Shown: positions 32,568 through 41,428 of the stretch, piece after piece | Numbering within the stretch: position 1 is the stretch's first letter | How the letters are laid out: each line of letters begins with the position of its first letter | Source: an uncultured Bacteroidales bacterium | GTDB lineage: Bacteria > Bacteroidota > Bacteroidia > Bacteroidales > F082 | DNA length: 64,000 nt | Reading direction: 5' to 3' | Assembly (NCBI GenBank): GCA_946185535.1 | Contig: CAMHJX010000018.1 | Location: 1 to 64,000, forward strand | The notes under the pieces: generated by a model | Databases searched by the model: none | Told to the model about the DNA's origin: nothing | The model's input: only the letters and a program-made list of their open reading frames with translations | Translations under genes and position numbers: made by a program

Positions 32568-33479
32568 TTAATCTATTCCTGGAAATGGCTTCGCAAACAC
32601 CTTCGGGAAGGGTGTCTCAAACTCCATGTCTTGCTTCTTGACAGGGTGGTAGAAGCAGAGCTTGTAGGCGTGCAGGCATAAACGACCTAATGAATTGTCG
32701 CCATTCCCGTATTTCGAATCACCCACCACGGGATGCCCGATGTCGGCCATGTGTACACGAATTTGGTTCTTGCGACCGGTTTCCAACTGCAGTTCCATCA
32801 AGGAGTATTTGGGAGTTGAGTAGAGGGTCTTGTAATAAGTCTGCGCATACTTCCCTCCGTTATCTACTGGACTTGAATAGGTGACAGCAGCTTTGTCGTC
32901 CTTCAACCACGATTCCACCATGCCTTCCTTTTTCTCCACGCAGCCGCTCACCACGGCCACATAACGACGATCGTAAACGGTGTTTTTCCAGTCTTCCTCA
33001 AACATTAGCGCGACTTCCTTGCTCTTGGCAAAAAGTATCAGGCCGCTGGTGTCGCGGTCGAGACGATGGATGGTGTGGGCTCGACAACGTTGCTGCGTAA
33101 AGATGAAATAGTTGTTCAGAATACTTTGTGCCGTGTCTTTCTCTTTGGTTGGGCTGTTGGTCAACAGACCTTCCTTTTTGTCGATGACCAAGAGATATTT
33201 GTCCTCATAGACGATATTCAGCCAAGGGCTGCGGAAGCGCTCTTTGGCAGTGGGCTTGCCGATTTCGACCACCATGCCGGGCTCAAGGGCGAAGTCGAAT
33301 TGTGTGGTGCGTTTGCCGTCGACGGATACTACTTTGTTGGCCAACATGCGCTTGGCTTTGTTGCGGCTGATGCCATCCAATTTCTTCATTAGGAAATCCA
33401 TCAGTTGGGATGATTCTGACACATTGAATTTCAGAGGATTGCTTTTCGAATGGGGAACTTTATGATTGTCTCTTTTCAT
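32568..33479 (-). CDS. RluA-family RNA pseudouridine synthase
   Basis: The 303-residue protein has an N-terminal S4-like RNA-binding region (about 20-90, with SRNKAKRMLANKVVSVDGK) and a catalytic domain with HRLDRDTSGLILFAKS, the RluA-family motif whose Asp attacks the uridine. LQLETGRKNQIRVHMADIGH follows. It should modify rRNA or tRNA in the cytoplasm; the exact site cannot be read from sequence. It starts 39 bp downstream of dnaB on the same strand. Confidence 0.9.
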   Translation of the reverse strand: MKRDNHKVPHSKSNPLKFNVSESSQLMDFLMKKLDGISRNKAKRMLANKVVSVDGKRTTQFDFALEPGMVVEIGKPTAKERFRSPWLNIVYEDKYLLVIDKKEGLLTNSPTKEKDTAQSILNNYFIFTQQRCRAHTIHRLDRDTSGLILFAKSKEVALMFEEDWKNTVYDRRYVAVVSGCVEKKEGMVESWLKDDKAAVTYSSPVDNGGKYAQTYYKTLYSTPKYSLMELQLETGRKNQIRVHMADIGHPVVGDSKYGNGDNSLGRLCLHAYKLCFYHPVKKQDMEFETPFPKVFAKPFPGID

Positions 33480-33518
33480 CTGATATTATTTTATAAACTT
33501 TTATTTTAACTCCTGGAT

Positions 33519-35078
33519 TCAAAAAGGAGTGGGTTCATCTGTAGTGATGGAAGGATTATAGGATTCCATACTGTCGTCCTCGTTCATTTTTGAACTGAAG
33601 ACTTGGGAAGGACTGTCAAACTGGTTGTTGGGACCGATGGAGGTGAAGCTGCTGTTGTCGAAGCCCTGTTCCATTTCTTCAAAACGGGCATATTGTCCGA
33701 CAAATCTCAATTCCACTTCGCCAAGTTTACCATTACGATGTTTCGCAATGTCGATGATAGTATAGCCTTTAGGCTTGTCCTCCGCATCCACACCATCTTT
33801 GTAATATTCAGGACGATAGATGAACATCACCATGTCGGCATCCTGTTCGATAGCTCCCGACTCACGCAAGTCGGAGAGGATGGGCTTTTTGGAACCGGGG
33901 CGTTGCTCCACACTACGGCTCAACTGTGATAATGCTAAAACAGGAATCTCCAGTTCCTTGGCCAAACTCTTCAGTGAGCGTGAGATGGTGCTGATTTCCT
34001 GTTCACGGTTAAGGCCTTTGTCGCCTTTGGCGGTCATAAGTTGCAGATAGTCAATGAAAACCATCTGAATGTCATGCTGTTGCTTCAGTCGGCGGCATTT
34101 GGCGCGCAACTCGAAAATGGAGAGCTGAGGTGTGTCGTCGATGAAGATGGGTGCATCGGTCAATGGAGTGACCTTGGTGTTCAACTGTTGCCATTCGTAT
34201 TCGGCCAAGTCGCCGCTGCGCAGCTTGTCGGCAGTGAGTGAGGTCTCGGTCGAAATCAGACGGGTAACCAGTTGGACAGATGACATTTCCAAAGAGAAAA
34301 AGGCAATCGGACGGTTGAAGTTGACAGCCGCATTGCGCGCCAAATTCAACGCGAAAGCGGTTTTACCCATGCTGGGACGAGCGGCCAAAATGATGAGGTC
34401 TGACTTCTGCCAGCCTTGCGTGATGCGGTCAAGTTCGGTATAGCCCGAAGGTACGCCGCGCAGCTTGTCGTCTGCGTTTTTGGCATTCTGGATCTCCTTG
34501 ATGGCCTTGCTAACCAAGTCCTGCATCGAGTCGTAGCTGCGGCGCAGGTTGTTCTCGCTGATTTGGAAAAGGTTGTTCTCTGCCTTGTCCAACAGGTCGA
34601 ATACATCGGTAGTGTCCTCAAAAGCCTCATGAATCATGTCTGACGAAAGCAGAATCAGCTGACGCTGAATGTGTTTCTGCATGATGATACGGGCGTGGTA
34701 TTCGATGTTGGCTGCCGAGACGACTCGATTGGTGAGTTTCGATATATAATAGGCGCCGCCCACCATCTCCAACTCACCACGCTGCTTGAGTTCGTTGGTA
34801 ACGGTCAGGATATCAATGGGTTCGGATTTTCCAAATAAGGCTTTGATGGCGGCAAAAATCTTCTGGTGCTTGTCCAAATAGAAGGCTTCGGGTGACAAAA
34901 TGTCGATGACCTCGTTGACGGCTTCCTTTTCCAACATGAGGGCGCCAAGCACCACTTCCTCGAGGTCGGTGGCTTGAGGTGGGATGCGCCCCTGGTTGGC
35001 AAAGACCTGCTCGGGGGTCATTAAATTGCGTTTCGCAGAATCGCCGAAAGGACGGCGGGTAATAGTATCGTTAGGCAT
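33519..35078 (-). CDS. dnaB: Replicative DNA helicase DnaB
   Basis: The 519-residue protein has the N-terminal primase-interacting domain (about 20-140) and a RecA-like helicase domain with Walker A ARPSMGKTAFALNLA, Walker B-like IQMVFIDYLQLM, and the SQLSRSVEQRPGSKKP to ESGAIEQDADMVMFIYRP region. It unwinds DNA at the replication fork. Length is slightly above the usual 450-500 because of an acidic C-terminal tail. No intein is present. A TACTTTTG element lies at 35132-35139. Confidence 0.96.
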   Translation of the reverse strand: MPNDTITRRPFGDSAKRNLMTPEQVFANQGRIPPQATDLEEVVLGALMLEKEAVNEVIDILSPEAFYLDKHQKIFAAIKALFGKSEPIDILTVTNELKQRGELEMVGGAYYISKLTNRVVSAANIEYHARIIMQKHIQRQLILLSSDMIHEAFEDTTDVFDLLDKAENNLFQISENNLRRSYDSMQDLVSKAIKEIQNAKNADDKLRGVPSGYTELDRITQGWQKSDLIILAARPSMGKTAFALNLARNAAVNFNRPIAFFSLEMSSVQLVTRLISTETSLTADKLRSGDLAEYEWQQLNTKVTPLTDAPIFIDDTPQLSIFELRAKCRRLKQQHDIQMVFIDYLQLMTAKGDKGLNREQEISTISRSLKSLAKELEIPVLALSQLSRSVEQRPGSKKPILSDLRESGAIEQDADMVMFIYRPEYYKDGVDAEDKPKGYTIIDIAKHRNGKLGEVELRFVGQYARFEEMEQGFDNSSFTSIGPNNQFDSPSQVFSSKMNEDDSMESYNPSITTDEPTPF

Positions 35079-35131
35079 AAAATGAAATTCTTAGCTCGTT
35101 TTAACTCCGTTGAATCTTCGTTTTCGAAGGG

Positions 35132-35139
35132 CAAAAGTA
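35132..35139 (-). promoter_or_regulatory. Predicted -7 element of dnaB
   Basis: The minus strand reads TACTTTTG, 54 bp before the dnaB ATG, an exact TAnnTTTG match. Confidence 0.5.
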
Positions 35140-35185
35140 CAAATTAAAGTCAGCCCCGATGAAGTTCTTTTCGGGAAGTTATCAA

Positions 35186-36652
35186 CTACTTGAAAAGGAG
35201 TTGATAAGTTTTTGCAACAATTTCATTTTCAGCGATTAAGTCTTCGCGTGCCTGTTGATAACCTATGAGGTCGTTGCTGGTGGCTTCGAGGATAATTCGG
35301 CTGTGTTCGAATAGTTTAGACTCGGAAAAAAGTGCCGTTTCAAGGCGTTGCAGCGTGAGCCCCCGTTTGATGGCCGGATGGTAAAAATGGGCCTCTTGCA
35401 GCACTTCGAAGAGGTTGAAGATCTTATAGCCAATGGTTTGGTTTTGTATGATCTCGTGGCGGAGTAGGGTGGTACTGATGTTTTGTGGCGTAAAGCATAC
35501 AATTTGCTCATAATGAGAGAGTTTCTCGATGAGCAAATTGATGGCTTCTTTCCATCGACTGTGGTCTTCAAAACAGTCCCAAACGAAGCATCCGTCTGCA
35601 GCAGCCATGTCATCCCCGCGTTGACTTGTGGGATGCATTGGATCTATGGCTGCGTCCTGAACACATTCACCTTGCAACGCAAAAGCCAAAATCATCTCTT
35701 CGTAAGGCTTCGTGCCGTCAATTTCAGGCACTGCGGGACGGTGGAGCAGTAGGTTCAGGTAGGCGATGGATTTGGGCTTAGGTTGTGGGGCGAGAGAGTA
35801 AAGTGTCTTGTAATCAATATAGTACGAGTTGCTCTCCAATGCTTCAATCTGATGGGCTTCTTCTGAATTAGGTTCGATTTGTTGGAGCATCTTGGCGTTG
35901 GTATTCACCCCACTGAAGTAGCTTTGGAATAAAGCTTCGTCGTCCATCGCGGTGGTGAAGAGGAAGCTGTTTTTCGGGATGAGCTTCCAGCAATGCCCTT
36001 GGAAGTCACAGGGGTAGGGGGTGTGGCATTGTGTCCCGATGTTGACGACGGGTGAATGGGGCAGAGCCACTACGGCTTTCAGTCGTTCCACATTTTGAGC
36101 GACAAAGGTCTCCCTTTCAACGATATACTCCATCACCGATTCCATCTTGAACAGCTGATTCACATCGATGGGACCATCTTTGATATAGTTACCATTGAGA
36201 TACATGAGGCGGAAGTCGCTGAGTGGCACTCCGCAGCCATGTAGCACATAGTATTGCAGGGCGGCATCATTATAATAGGTGTCGCTGAGCCGCATCGAGC
36301 TTTTCACCTCCACAGCCAGCCATTTGTCGCCGTCTCTGACCAGCATATCCAGCATAATGAGTGTGTCATTATGCTGAAATACAGCCTCATACATTACTTT
36401 TATTTCAGGGTTGCTGAGATTATCCCAGGTTTCTTGTACCTTCTTAGGGAATTGCGAAGGCGAGTTGGGTGACATGTCGATGCCACCAGGGAAGACCTCA
36501 TGAGCCAGCACGCCCACATCGGTGCCACGCTGAAACTTGGCTCTTTGCTCGATGCTGAGTTTGTCGCGAAGATAAGGGTGCTTCTTCTGCATGTACAATG
36601 CTTTTTCGCATTGCAAACCCTTGATATAAGTCGATTTGGAAAGAATGTGCAT
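35186..36652 (-). CDS. DUF2779 protein with PD-(D/E)XK nuclease-like domain
   Basis: The ATG at 36652 (MHILSKSTYIKGLQCEKALY) fits the family start and avoids overlap with the upstream gene. The 488-residue protein has an N-terminal part like Cas4/RecB nucleases: an early Cys (GLQCEKALY), MLDMLVRDGDKWLAVEVKSS as the D-ExK catalytic strand, and a late Cys group (CHTPYPCDFQGHCW) that could hold a 4Fe-4S cluster. The C-terminal half is the DUF2779 region, an exonuclease-like fold. It lies 2 nt downstream of a predicted 3'-5' exonuclease gene, so the pair probably act together in DNA or RNA processing. The pathway is unknown. Confidence 0.8.
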   Translation of the reverse strand: MHILSKSTYIKGLQCEKALYMQKKHPYLRDKLSIEQRAKFQRGTDVGVLAHEVFPGGIDMSPNSPSQFPKKVQETWDNLSNPEIKVMYEAVFQHNDTLIMLDMLVRDGDKWLAVEVKSSMRLSDTYYNDAALQYYVLHGCGVPLSDFRLMYLNGNYIKDGPIDVNQLFKMESVMEYIVERETFVAQNVERLKAVVALPHSPVVNIGTQCHTPYPCDFQGHCWKLIPKNSFLFTTAMDDEALFQSYFSGVNTNAKMLQQIEPNSEEAHQIEALESNSYYIDYKTLYSLAPQPKPKSIAYLNLLLHRPAVPEIDGTKPYEEMILAFALQGECVQDAAIDPMHPTSQRGDDMAAADGCFVWDCFEDHSRWKEAINLLIEKLSHYEQIVCFTPQNISTTLLRHEIIQNQTIGYKIFNLFEVLQEAHFYHPAIKRGLTLQRLETALFSESKLFEHSRIILEATSNDLIGYQQAREDLIAENEIVAKTYQLLFK

Positions 36653-36654
36653 GT

Positions 36655-37359
36655 TCAGTTGGTGTAGTCCACGCAATCATCGGGGATGAGTGGTAGGTAG
36701 TGGTAACGGCGCATCAGCTGGGCGATGGCGAGCACATCCTTCTGGCAATAAGTCTTTATGCGTTCCAGATCGTTTTCCTGCCAGTACACGCGCCCCACTT
36801 CGCTGCCGTTGATGTCGTCTTTCGGGGTGGGGATGTCAAGGATGGCGCAAAGCAAGTCAAGGGATGTGTAGCTCTTGTAGTCGCCAAACTTCCAGAGTTC
36901 CATGGTGTCGATGAAGTTGGTTTCCCAAGGTTTTTTGCCTGCAACTTGCAGGATTCTAGGGATTTGTATGCCGTTGACAAGCATCCTGCGAGCGATGTAG
37001 GGGAAGTCGAATTCTTTGCCGTTGTGGGCGCAGAGTTGGGCATCGGGTGCATTATAGTGGCGATTCAACATCTCGGCAAACTCGGTGAGCAGTGCTCTTT
37101 CGTCGTGGCTGTAGAATGACTTCAAGCGGAAACGGTTGCCGTTGAAGAGCCCCACAGAGATGCAGATGATTTTGCCGAATTCCGCATAGATGCCGGCGCG
37201 GTCATAGATGTCGGCAGGGCAGAGATCTGGATTGTCGCGGTTCAACTGTTCGGCCTTGTGCGACCAAAGCTTCTGCATCCGCTCCGAGAGTTGGTCGTAG
37301 GATTTCTCTTGCGAGACGGTCTCGATGTCGAGGAAGAGGATTTTGGAGAAGTCTATCAT
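36655..37359 (-). CDS. Predicted 3'-5' exonuclease, PolB-like (DnaQ fold)
   Basis: The 234-residue protein has the DEDD exonuclease motifs: ILFLDIETVSQEK (motif I, D and E), CAHNGKEFDFPYIARRML (motif II), and RIKTYCQKDVLAIAQLM (motif III, with Y-x3-D). This is the predicted PolB-like 3'-5' exonuclease family. Substrates are unknown. The next gene in the operon encodes a DUF2779 nuclease. Confidence 0.85.
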   Translation of the reverse strand: MIDFSKILFLDIETVSQEKSYDQLSERMQKLWSHKAEQLNRDNPDLCPADIYDRAGIYAEFGKIICISVGLFNGNRFRLKSFYSHDERALLTEFAEMLNRHYNAPDAQLCAHNGKEFDFPYIARRMLVNGIQIPRILQVAGKKPWETNFIDTMELWKFGDYKSYTSLDLLCAILDIPTPKDDINGSEVGRVYWQENDLERIKTYCQKDVLAIAQLMRRYHYLPLIPDDCVDYTN

Positions 37360-37400
37360 ATCTGTTGTTGAATTGTTGATTGTTGAATCGTTGAAATGTT

Positions 37401-37425
37401 GTAGAGATGCAATGCATTGCGTCTC
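37401..37425. repeat. gagacgcaat-family palindrome
   Basis: gtagagatgcaatgcattgc then gtctc is a member of the palindromic family seen at 23464-23531. It lies in the gap between the exonuclease gene start (37359) and the acylphosphatase stop (37440). Confidence 0.75.
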
Positions 37426-37439
37426 ATTTATAATTGCTT

Positions 37440-37718
37440 CTATCTAATTTCTTGAAAACCATCATATTTCCCTGTCGGTGCCACTGCCTCAATCTTCATA
37501 TCCGTGATAAATGAATAAGGTGTGCCTTCGCCGCAGAGCAGGGTGAAGCGGTCGAGGTCTTTTTCCTCGCCTTCAGCCTCGATGTGGACGCAGTCGTCGG
37601 CATAGTCGTTTTCCACATAGCCTGTCAAGTTGCATTGAAGACCATATCGGTGTACATAACGGCGAAACCCTACATTGAACACCCGACCGTAAATCCTTAT
37701 GGAATAGGCTTTTGTCAT
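37440..37718 (-). CDS. Acylphosphatase
   Basis: From the ATG at 37718 (MTKAYSIRIYGRVFNVGFRR) the 92-residue protein has the acylphosphatase signature GRVxxVGFRRYV with the catalytic Arg, and LTGYVENDYADDCVHIEAEG with the catalytic Asn. The usual Q of GRVQGVGFR is replaced (GRVFNVGFR). It hydrolyses carboxyl-phosphate bonds. The start overlaps the stop of the DUF493 gene by 4 bp. Confidence 0.88.
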   Translation of the reverse strand: MTKAYSIRIYGRVFNVGFRRYVHRYGLQCNLTGYVENDYADDCVHIEAEGEEKDLDRFTLLCGEGTPYSFITDMKIEAVAPTGKYDGFQEIR

Positions 37719-37978
37719 AGGGCAAACTTTAATCCGGGTATGGTTCTGAGTAGGGCATAGGTGCGTTCCAGATGCTCCTTGCTTTCGATATCGATGTTGT
37801 AGCAATAACTGATGTAATTGCCTTTGCCACTGCTTCTTACATTGACAAAGCTGTGTACCGTCTGGCTTTTGCTTAAGGCTTTGCTGATGTTGCTTTTGGC
37901 TTCTTCCGTGGCAATCTCAGCAGCGATGATCAGCTTGATATCAAAGTTTTGTGGGTAGATTACTTTTCCTTCGCTCAT
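37715..37978 (-). CDS. DUF493 (YbeD-like) protein
   Basis: The ATG at 37978 gives MSEGKVIYPQNFDIKLIIAA, an 87-residue ACT-like fold protein with HSFVNVRSSGKGNYISYCYN and YALLRTIPGLKFAL, the YbeD/DUF493 pattern. The function is unknown; E. coli YbeD is linked to lipoate metabolism only by position. It is coupled to acylphosphatase by a 4-bp overlap. A CAAAGATA match at 37997-38004 is a possible -7 element. Confidence 0.85.
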   Translation of the reverse strand: MSEGKVIYPQNFDIKLIIAAEIATEEAKSNISKALSKSQTVHSFVNVRSSGKGNYISYCYNIDIESKEHLERTYALLRTIPGLKFAL

Positions 37979-38076
37979 GGGAATGAAATTGATTTGCAAA
38001 GATAACAATCTTATGCCAATAATGTCGTTTTTTTTCAAATTTGGATTAAAAATAACAAGGGGAACAATTTTTGTTG

Positions 38077-38084
38077 TACCTTTG
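38077..38084 (+). promoter_or_regulatory. Predicted -7 element of the DUF368 operon
   Basis: TACCTTTG matches TAnnTTTG, 25 bp before the ATG at 38110. Confidence 0.5.
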
Positions 38085-38109
38085 TAGTTTTGAACAAAAA
38101 GGCGAAATT

Positions 38110-39102
38110 ATGTTGGCTATTTGGGAGTCGATAAAGGTGTTCGTGAAAGGCATGATTATGGGCGCTGCCAATGTCTTTCCCATTTCCAGCGGCACGGTGT
38201 CGTTGGTGCTTGGGGTGTTTGAACGCTTTATCAATGCCATCAACTCGCTTAGAATCAAGAATTTCAAGTTGCTCTTCAAAGGTGAGTTCACCGAATTTGG
38301 CCGTCGCACCGATTTCAGGTTTTTCATTGTCATCGTGTTGGGTCTTCTGGCAGGCATGGTGTTGACTTCCATCTTCTTGAAGCAGACGCTCGTTTCGTAT
38401 AAGGTCTATACTTGGTCGTTTTTCATCGGCCTCATCATCGCTTCGGTGATCTATGTGATGAAAAACATCGATAAAGTGAGTGCCAAGAACATTTTGCTTG
38501 TCGTGGCGGGTATGGTGCTCTCGTTTTTCCTCTCCATCAAGTCGAATCCCTATCCCAACGAGAGCTTTTTCTATCTTTTCCTCTGCGGTATCATAGGGGC
38601 TACGGGTATGGTGGTGCCTGGCGTGTCGGGTTCCCACCTGATGTTGCTCATGGGCAACTATGAGTTGATTGTCACTAAAGGTATCCCTTGGTTGACCAAG
38701 GCTTCCACTTTTATGGACGGTGTAAAGATACTCCTTCCGTTTGTGTTGGGAGCTTTGGTCAGCATAATAATGTTTTCACACCTGTTGGCATGGTTGATGC
38801 GTGAGTACCGCGATTCGACGCTCTCGGTATTGGCGGGCTTTATGTTGGGCAGCCTTCCCGTGGTATATCCTTGGAAAGTGCCAGGTGAGTCTACCTATCT
38901 CTTTTCGCTTCCAAGCTGGAATACCGAATTGCTTTTGGCCGTTGTCATGGCGGGATTGGGCTTTGCTGCGGTTTTCATCTTGGAGCTCATGGCGCGCCAC
39001 ACTAAGAAGAAGCAACAGGAAAGGTTGCTAAATCCGAAACCCAAGAGACAAAAGAAACATAGGAAACACAGTAAACATGGCAGAAAGACTAAGAAGAATT
39101 AG
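38110..39102 (+). CDS. DUF368 membrane protein (polyprenyl-phosphate transporter family)
   Basis: The 330-residue protein starts at 38110 (MLAIWESIKVFVKGMIMGAA). It has eight or more membrane helices with KGMIMGAANVFPISSGT near the start and IIGATGMVVPGVSGSHLMLL in the middle, the paired PG-type motifs of DUF368. Members have been shown to recycle undecaprenyl phosphate across the inner membrane (PopT), so it may serve wall and capsule synthesis. The C terminus is very basic (KPKRQKKHRKHSKHGRKTKK). The S4 gene starts inside its last 26 bp. Confidence 0.85.
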   Translation: MLAIWESIKVFVKGMIMGAANVFPISSGTVSLVLGVFERFINAINSLRIKNFKLLFKGEFTEFGRRTDFRFFIVIVLGLLAGMVLTSIFLKQTLVSYKVYTWSFFIGLIIASVIYVMKNIDKVSAKNILLVVAGMVLSFFLSIKSNPYPNESFFYLFLCGIIGATGMVVPGVSGSHLMLLMGNYELIVTKGIPWLTKASTFMDGVKILLPFVLGALVSIIMFSHLLAWLMREYRDSTLSVLAGFMLGSLPVVYPWKVPGESTYLFSLPSWNTELLLAVVMAGLGFAAVFILELMARHTKKKQQERLLNPKPKRQKKHRKHSKHGRKTKKN

Positions 39103-39316
39103 TTTCACCCTCCGAGAGGATGAGACTTTTATACCTCTCATCGGCTTGTTGAAGGCCACTGGCGTGGTGGAGTCGGGGAGCGAGGCGCAAGAGGTGGTCT
39201 CCGCAGGCATGGTATTGCGCAACGGTGAGGTCGAAACCCGCAAACGCGCCAAGATTACCGCTGGCGAAGTGATTGTCTTTGAGAATTTTGAAATCTTCGT
39301 CGAAGGCTGTGATTGA
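39077..39316 (+). CDS. Small RNA-binding S4-domain protein (YbcJ-like)
   Basis: The 79-residue protein is a single S4-like domain: LIGLLKATGVVESGSEAQEV, then VLRNGEVETRKRAKITAGEV. It is like YbcJ, which has an S4 fold and binds RNA. The ATG at 39077 lies within the end of the DUF368 gene, a 26-bp overlap in another frame. The next gene is 18 bp away on the same strand. Confidence 0.85.
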   Translation: MAERLRRISFTLREDETFIPLIGLLKATGVVESGSEAQEVVSAGMVLRNGEVETRKRAKITAGEVIVFENFEIFVEGCD

Positions 39317-39334
39317 CAAGAAACATTGATTATC

Positions 39335-39739
39335 ATGGATAAGTTGGAACAATTCATAGCGTCCATCCTGGAGACGCGCAAGGTGTGGCTACTCGAGGCC
39401 AAGGAAGGCTTCTTCGCCATGTTGGAAGACAATGACGGCGAACCATACATACCGCTTTGGGAGTCTGAGGCTTTGGCAATTAAGGCCGCGCAAGGCGACT
39501 GGGAGGGCTACACGGTCACTGACATGGGCTTTTCGGAATTGGGACATTGGCTCAAGGAGTTGGCTGCCGATGAGATTGACATTGCCGTGTCGCCCGAGGC
39601 CGATGGCGAGATTACGGCGATACCTTCCTATAAGTTCAGGAACTGGCTGAAGCCATACGATGACCATTCCTACAAGGATCAGGATGATGAAGAGGATGAT
39701 TTCGACTATGGCGAGGGCTGGGCACAACCGTGGAGTTAG
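39335..39739 (+). CDS. DUF2750 protein
   Basis: From the ATG at 39335 the 134-residue protein reads MDKLEQFIASILETRKVWLL, then YIPLWESEALAIKAAQGDWE and MGFSELGHWLKELAADEIDI. These fit DUF2750. The tail is strongly acidic (DQDDEEDDFDYGEG). The function is unknown. It is the last gene of the DUF368-S4-DUF2750 group. Confidence 0.75.
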   Translation: MDKLEQFIASILETRKVWLLEAKEGFFAMLEDNDGEPYIPLWESEALAIKAAQGDWEGYTVTDMGFSELGHWLKELAADEIDIAVSPEADGEITAIPSYKFRNWLKPYDDHSYKDQDDEEDDFDYGEGWAQPWS

Positions 39740-39740
39740 T

Positions 39741-39826
39741 GTAGAGTTTAGTGTTTAGAGTTTAGAGTTTAGAGTAGAGGGTTGACCAGTGTGTTTCCCC
39801 GTTGTAGGGACGCAATGCTTGCGCCC
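39741..39826. repeat. tttagag simple repeat and a gacgcaat palindrome before trkH
   Basis: A run of tagagtttagtgtttagag units (39741-39781) is followed by gtagggacgcaatgcttgcg (39804-39823), a diverged member of the gagacgcaat family. The first unit has a relative, in the opposite orientation, at 58275-58335. Confidence 0.6.
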
Positions 39827-39840
39827 GAAATAGGTAAAAT

Positions 39841-41343
39841 ATGAAAAGCAAGCTGTTTGGTGTATTGTTGCTGATTGAGGCCGCAGCCTTGTTGCTGACG
39901 GCAGCAGTCGCCTTGCACTATCAGCGCGTGGCAGGGGAGACCGATGCCCGTTGTTTTTTGCTCACTGCCGGTTTGACGGGAGCCGTTGGCCTATTGCTAT
40001 ACAACATCGGCAACTCAATGAAAAAGAGTAGCTTGCAAATCCGTGATTCGTTCATGGTAGTGGCCTTGTCGTGGGTGCTGTTTTCTTTGTTCGGCATGTT
40101 GCCTTTCCTGATGAATGGCACCGTCGACAATGTGACAGATGCTTTTTTTGAGACCATGTCGGGCTTCTCGACTACGGGAGCCACCATTCTCAGCAACATC
40201 GACCAACAGCCGCATGGCATTCTGTTTTGGCGCAGCATCATGCAATGGATGGGTGGATTGGGTGTGGTGGTGTTCACTCTGGCTTTTCTCCCTTCGGTGG
40301 CCAAAGGCTCAAAGAAGGCTTCGCTTTTCGCTGCAGAAGCACCTGGCTTGAGTGTTGAGAAACTTGCTCCAACCATGGGGGCCACCTCGCGCCTGCTTTG
40401 GTTTATTTACATTGCACTGACCCTGCTTTGCGCCTTCTTCTATCACCTTGGACCCATGAACAAGTTCGATGCCGTGTGCCATGCCTTTACCACTATAGCC
40501 ACGGGTGGCTTCAGCACGCATCAGGCCAGTATCGGCTATTTCCATTCCAACTATATCGAGTGCGTCTGCATCGTGTTCATGCTCATGTCGGGCATTAACT
40601 TCGCGATGTACCATTTCCTGTTCAACCGTCGCTTCGATGTGATTCGTCGCAACGAGGAGCTGCGTTGGTATTTGCTCGCCATCCTTATTTTTACCTTGCT
40701 GTTTGTAGGTCGGTTTTATTTTGCCCCACATTTCGATACCATCACAGATGAGCAACTGGCCTCGCATCCTCAGTCTTGGTGGGCGCGCATCCGCACCTCA
40801 ATGTTCCATGTGGTGGCTTTGTTGTCGAACACAGGTTTCCAAGGCAGCAACTACGATTACGACCTTTGGGGCCGTCTTTTCCTTATCCCTACGGTGGTCT
40901 TGATGATTGTGGGTGGCTGTGCAGGCTCCACAAGCGGCGGCATCAAGATGGTGCGTGTCATTGTGCTGTTCAAGTATATCAAAAAGACTGTCAACGAGTT
41001 GATTCACTCATCCAGTATGTATACCGTGAAGATTTCGGGGCAGATTGTAGAAGACCTCAGCCTGAAGCGTGTGCTCTCGTTCTTCTCGCTGTTCATCATT
41101 GTCTTTATGGTCAACGTGGTGGTGCTTTCGGCCGTTGGTATGAGTTTCGAGGAGGGTTCCATCTCGTTCCTGACCTGTTTCAGCAATTACGGCCCAGGTT
41201 CGGGCATCACGGGGCCGAGTGGCAACTTCGATGCCATTCCCAATGCCGCCAAATGGTTGCTTTCGTTCGACATGCTGGTGGGTCGTTTGGAGATTTTCAC
41301 GATTTTGCTGTTGTTCACACGGAGTTTTTGGCGTCCCGAGTGA
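39841..41343 (+). CDS. trkH: Potassium uptake protein TrkH/KtrB family
   Basis: The 500-residue protein has about ten membrane helices in four M1-P-M2 repeats, with the selectivity-loop motifs ETMSGFSTTGATILSNID, AFTTIATGGFSTHQASIGYF, VVALLSNTGFQGSNYDYD and CFSNYGPGSGITGPSGNF, and GGCAGSTSGGIKMVRV between them. It is a Trk-type K+ channel-transporter. No trkA gene is next to it, so the regulatory subunit must be elsewhere. Confidence 0.92.
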   Translation: MKSKLFGVLLLIEAAALLLTAAVALHYQRVAGETDARCFLLTAGLTGAVGLLLYNIGNSMKKSSLQIRDSFMVVALSWVLFSLFGMLPFLMNGTVDNVTDAFFETMSGFSTTGATILSNIDQQPHGILFWRSIMQWMGGLGVVVFTLAFLPSVAKGSKKASLFAAEAPGLSVEKLAPTMGATSRLLWFIYIALTLLCAFFYHLGPMNKFDAVCHAFTTIATGGFSTHQASIGYFHSNYIECVCIVFMLMSGINFAMYHFLFNRRFDVIRRNEELRWYLLAILIFTLLFVGRFYFAPHFDTITDEQLASHPQSWWARIRTSMFHVVALLSNTGFQGSNYDYDLWGRLFLIPTVVLMIVGGCAGSTSGGIKMVRVIVLFKYIKKTVNELIHSSSMYTVKISGQIVEDLSLKRVLSFFSLFIIVFMVNVVVLSAVGMSFEEGSISFLTCFSNYGPGSGITGPSGNFDAIPNAAKWLLSFDMLVGRLEIFTILLLFTRSFWRPE

Positions 41344-41361
41344 TCATAAAGGAACAGCTTA

Positions 41362-41419
41362 CCTCCCAAAAGTACTTTAACCATTGCTTAGCGGCACTGG
41401 CTGACGTACTTTCAGGAGG
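41362..41419. terminator. Imperfect hairpin after trkH
   Basis: cctcccaaaagtac (41362-41375) pairs with gtactttcaggagg (41406-41419) at 12 of 14 positions, around a 30-nt loop. It lies between the convergent trkH and metalloprotease-like genes and could end transcription, but has no U-run. Confidence 0.35.
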
Positions 41420-41428
41420 CTGATGATT

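Noticed and set aside
40776..41423. Second gene overlapping trkH in another frame and ending after it
   Set aside because: The frame has no family resemblance except a short leucine-rich end, and it lies over conserved trkH codons; the end is better explained as an imperfect hairpin region.
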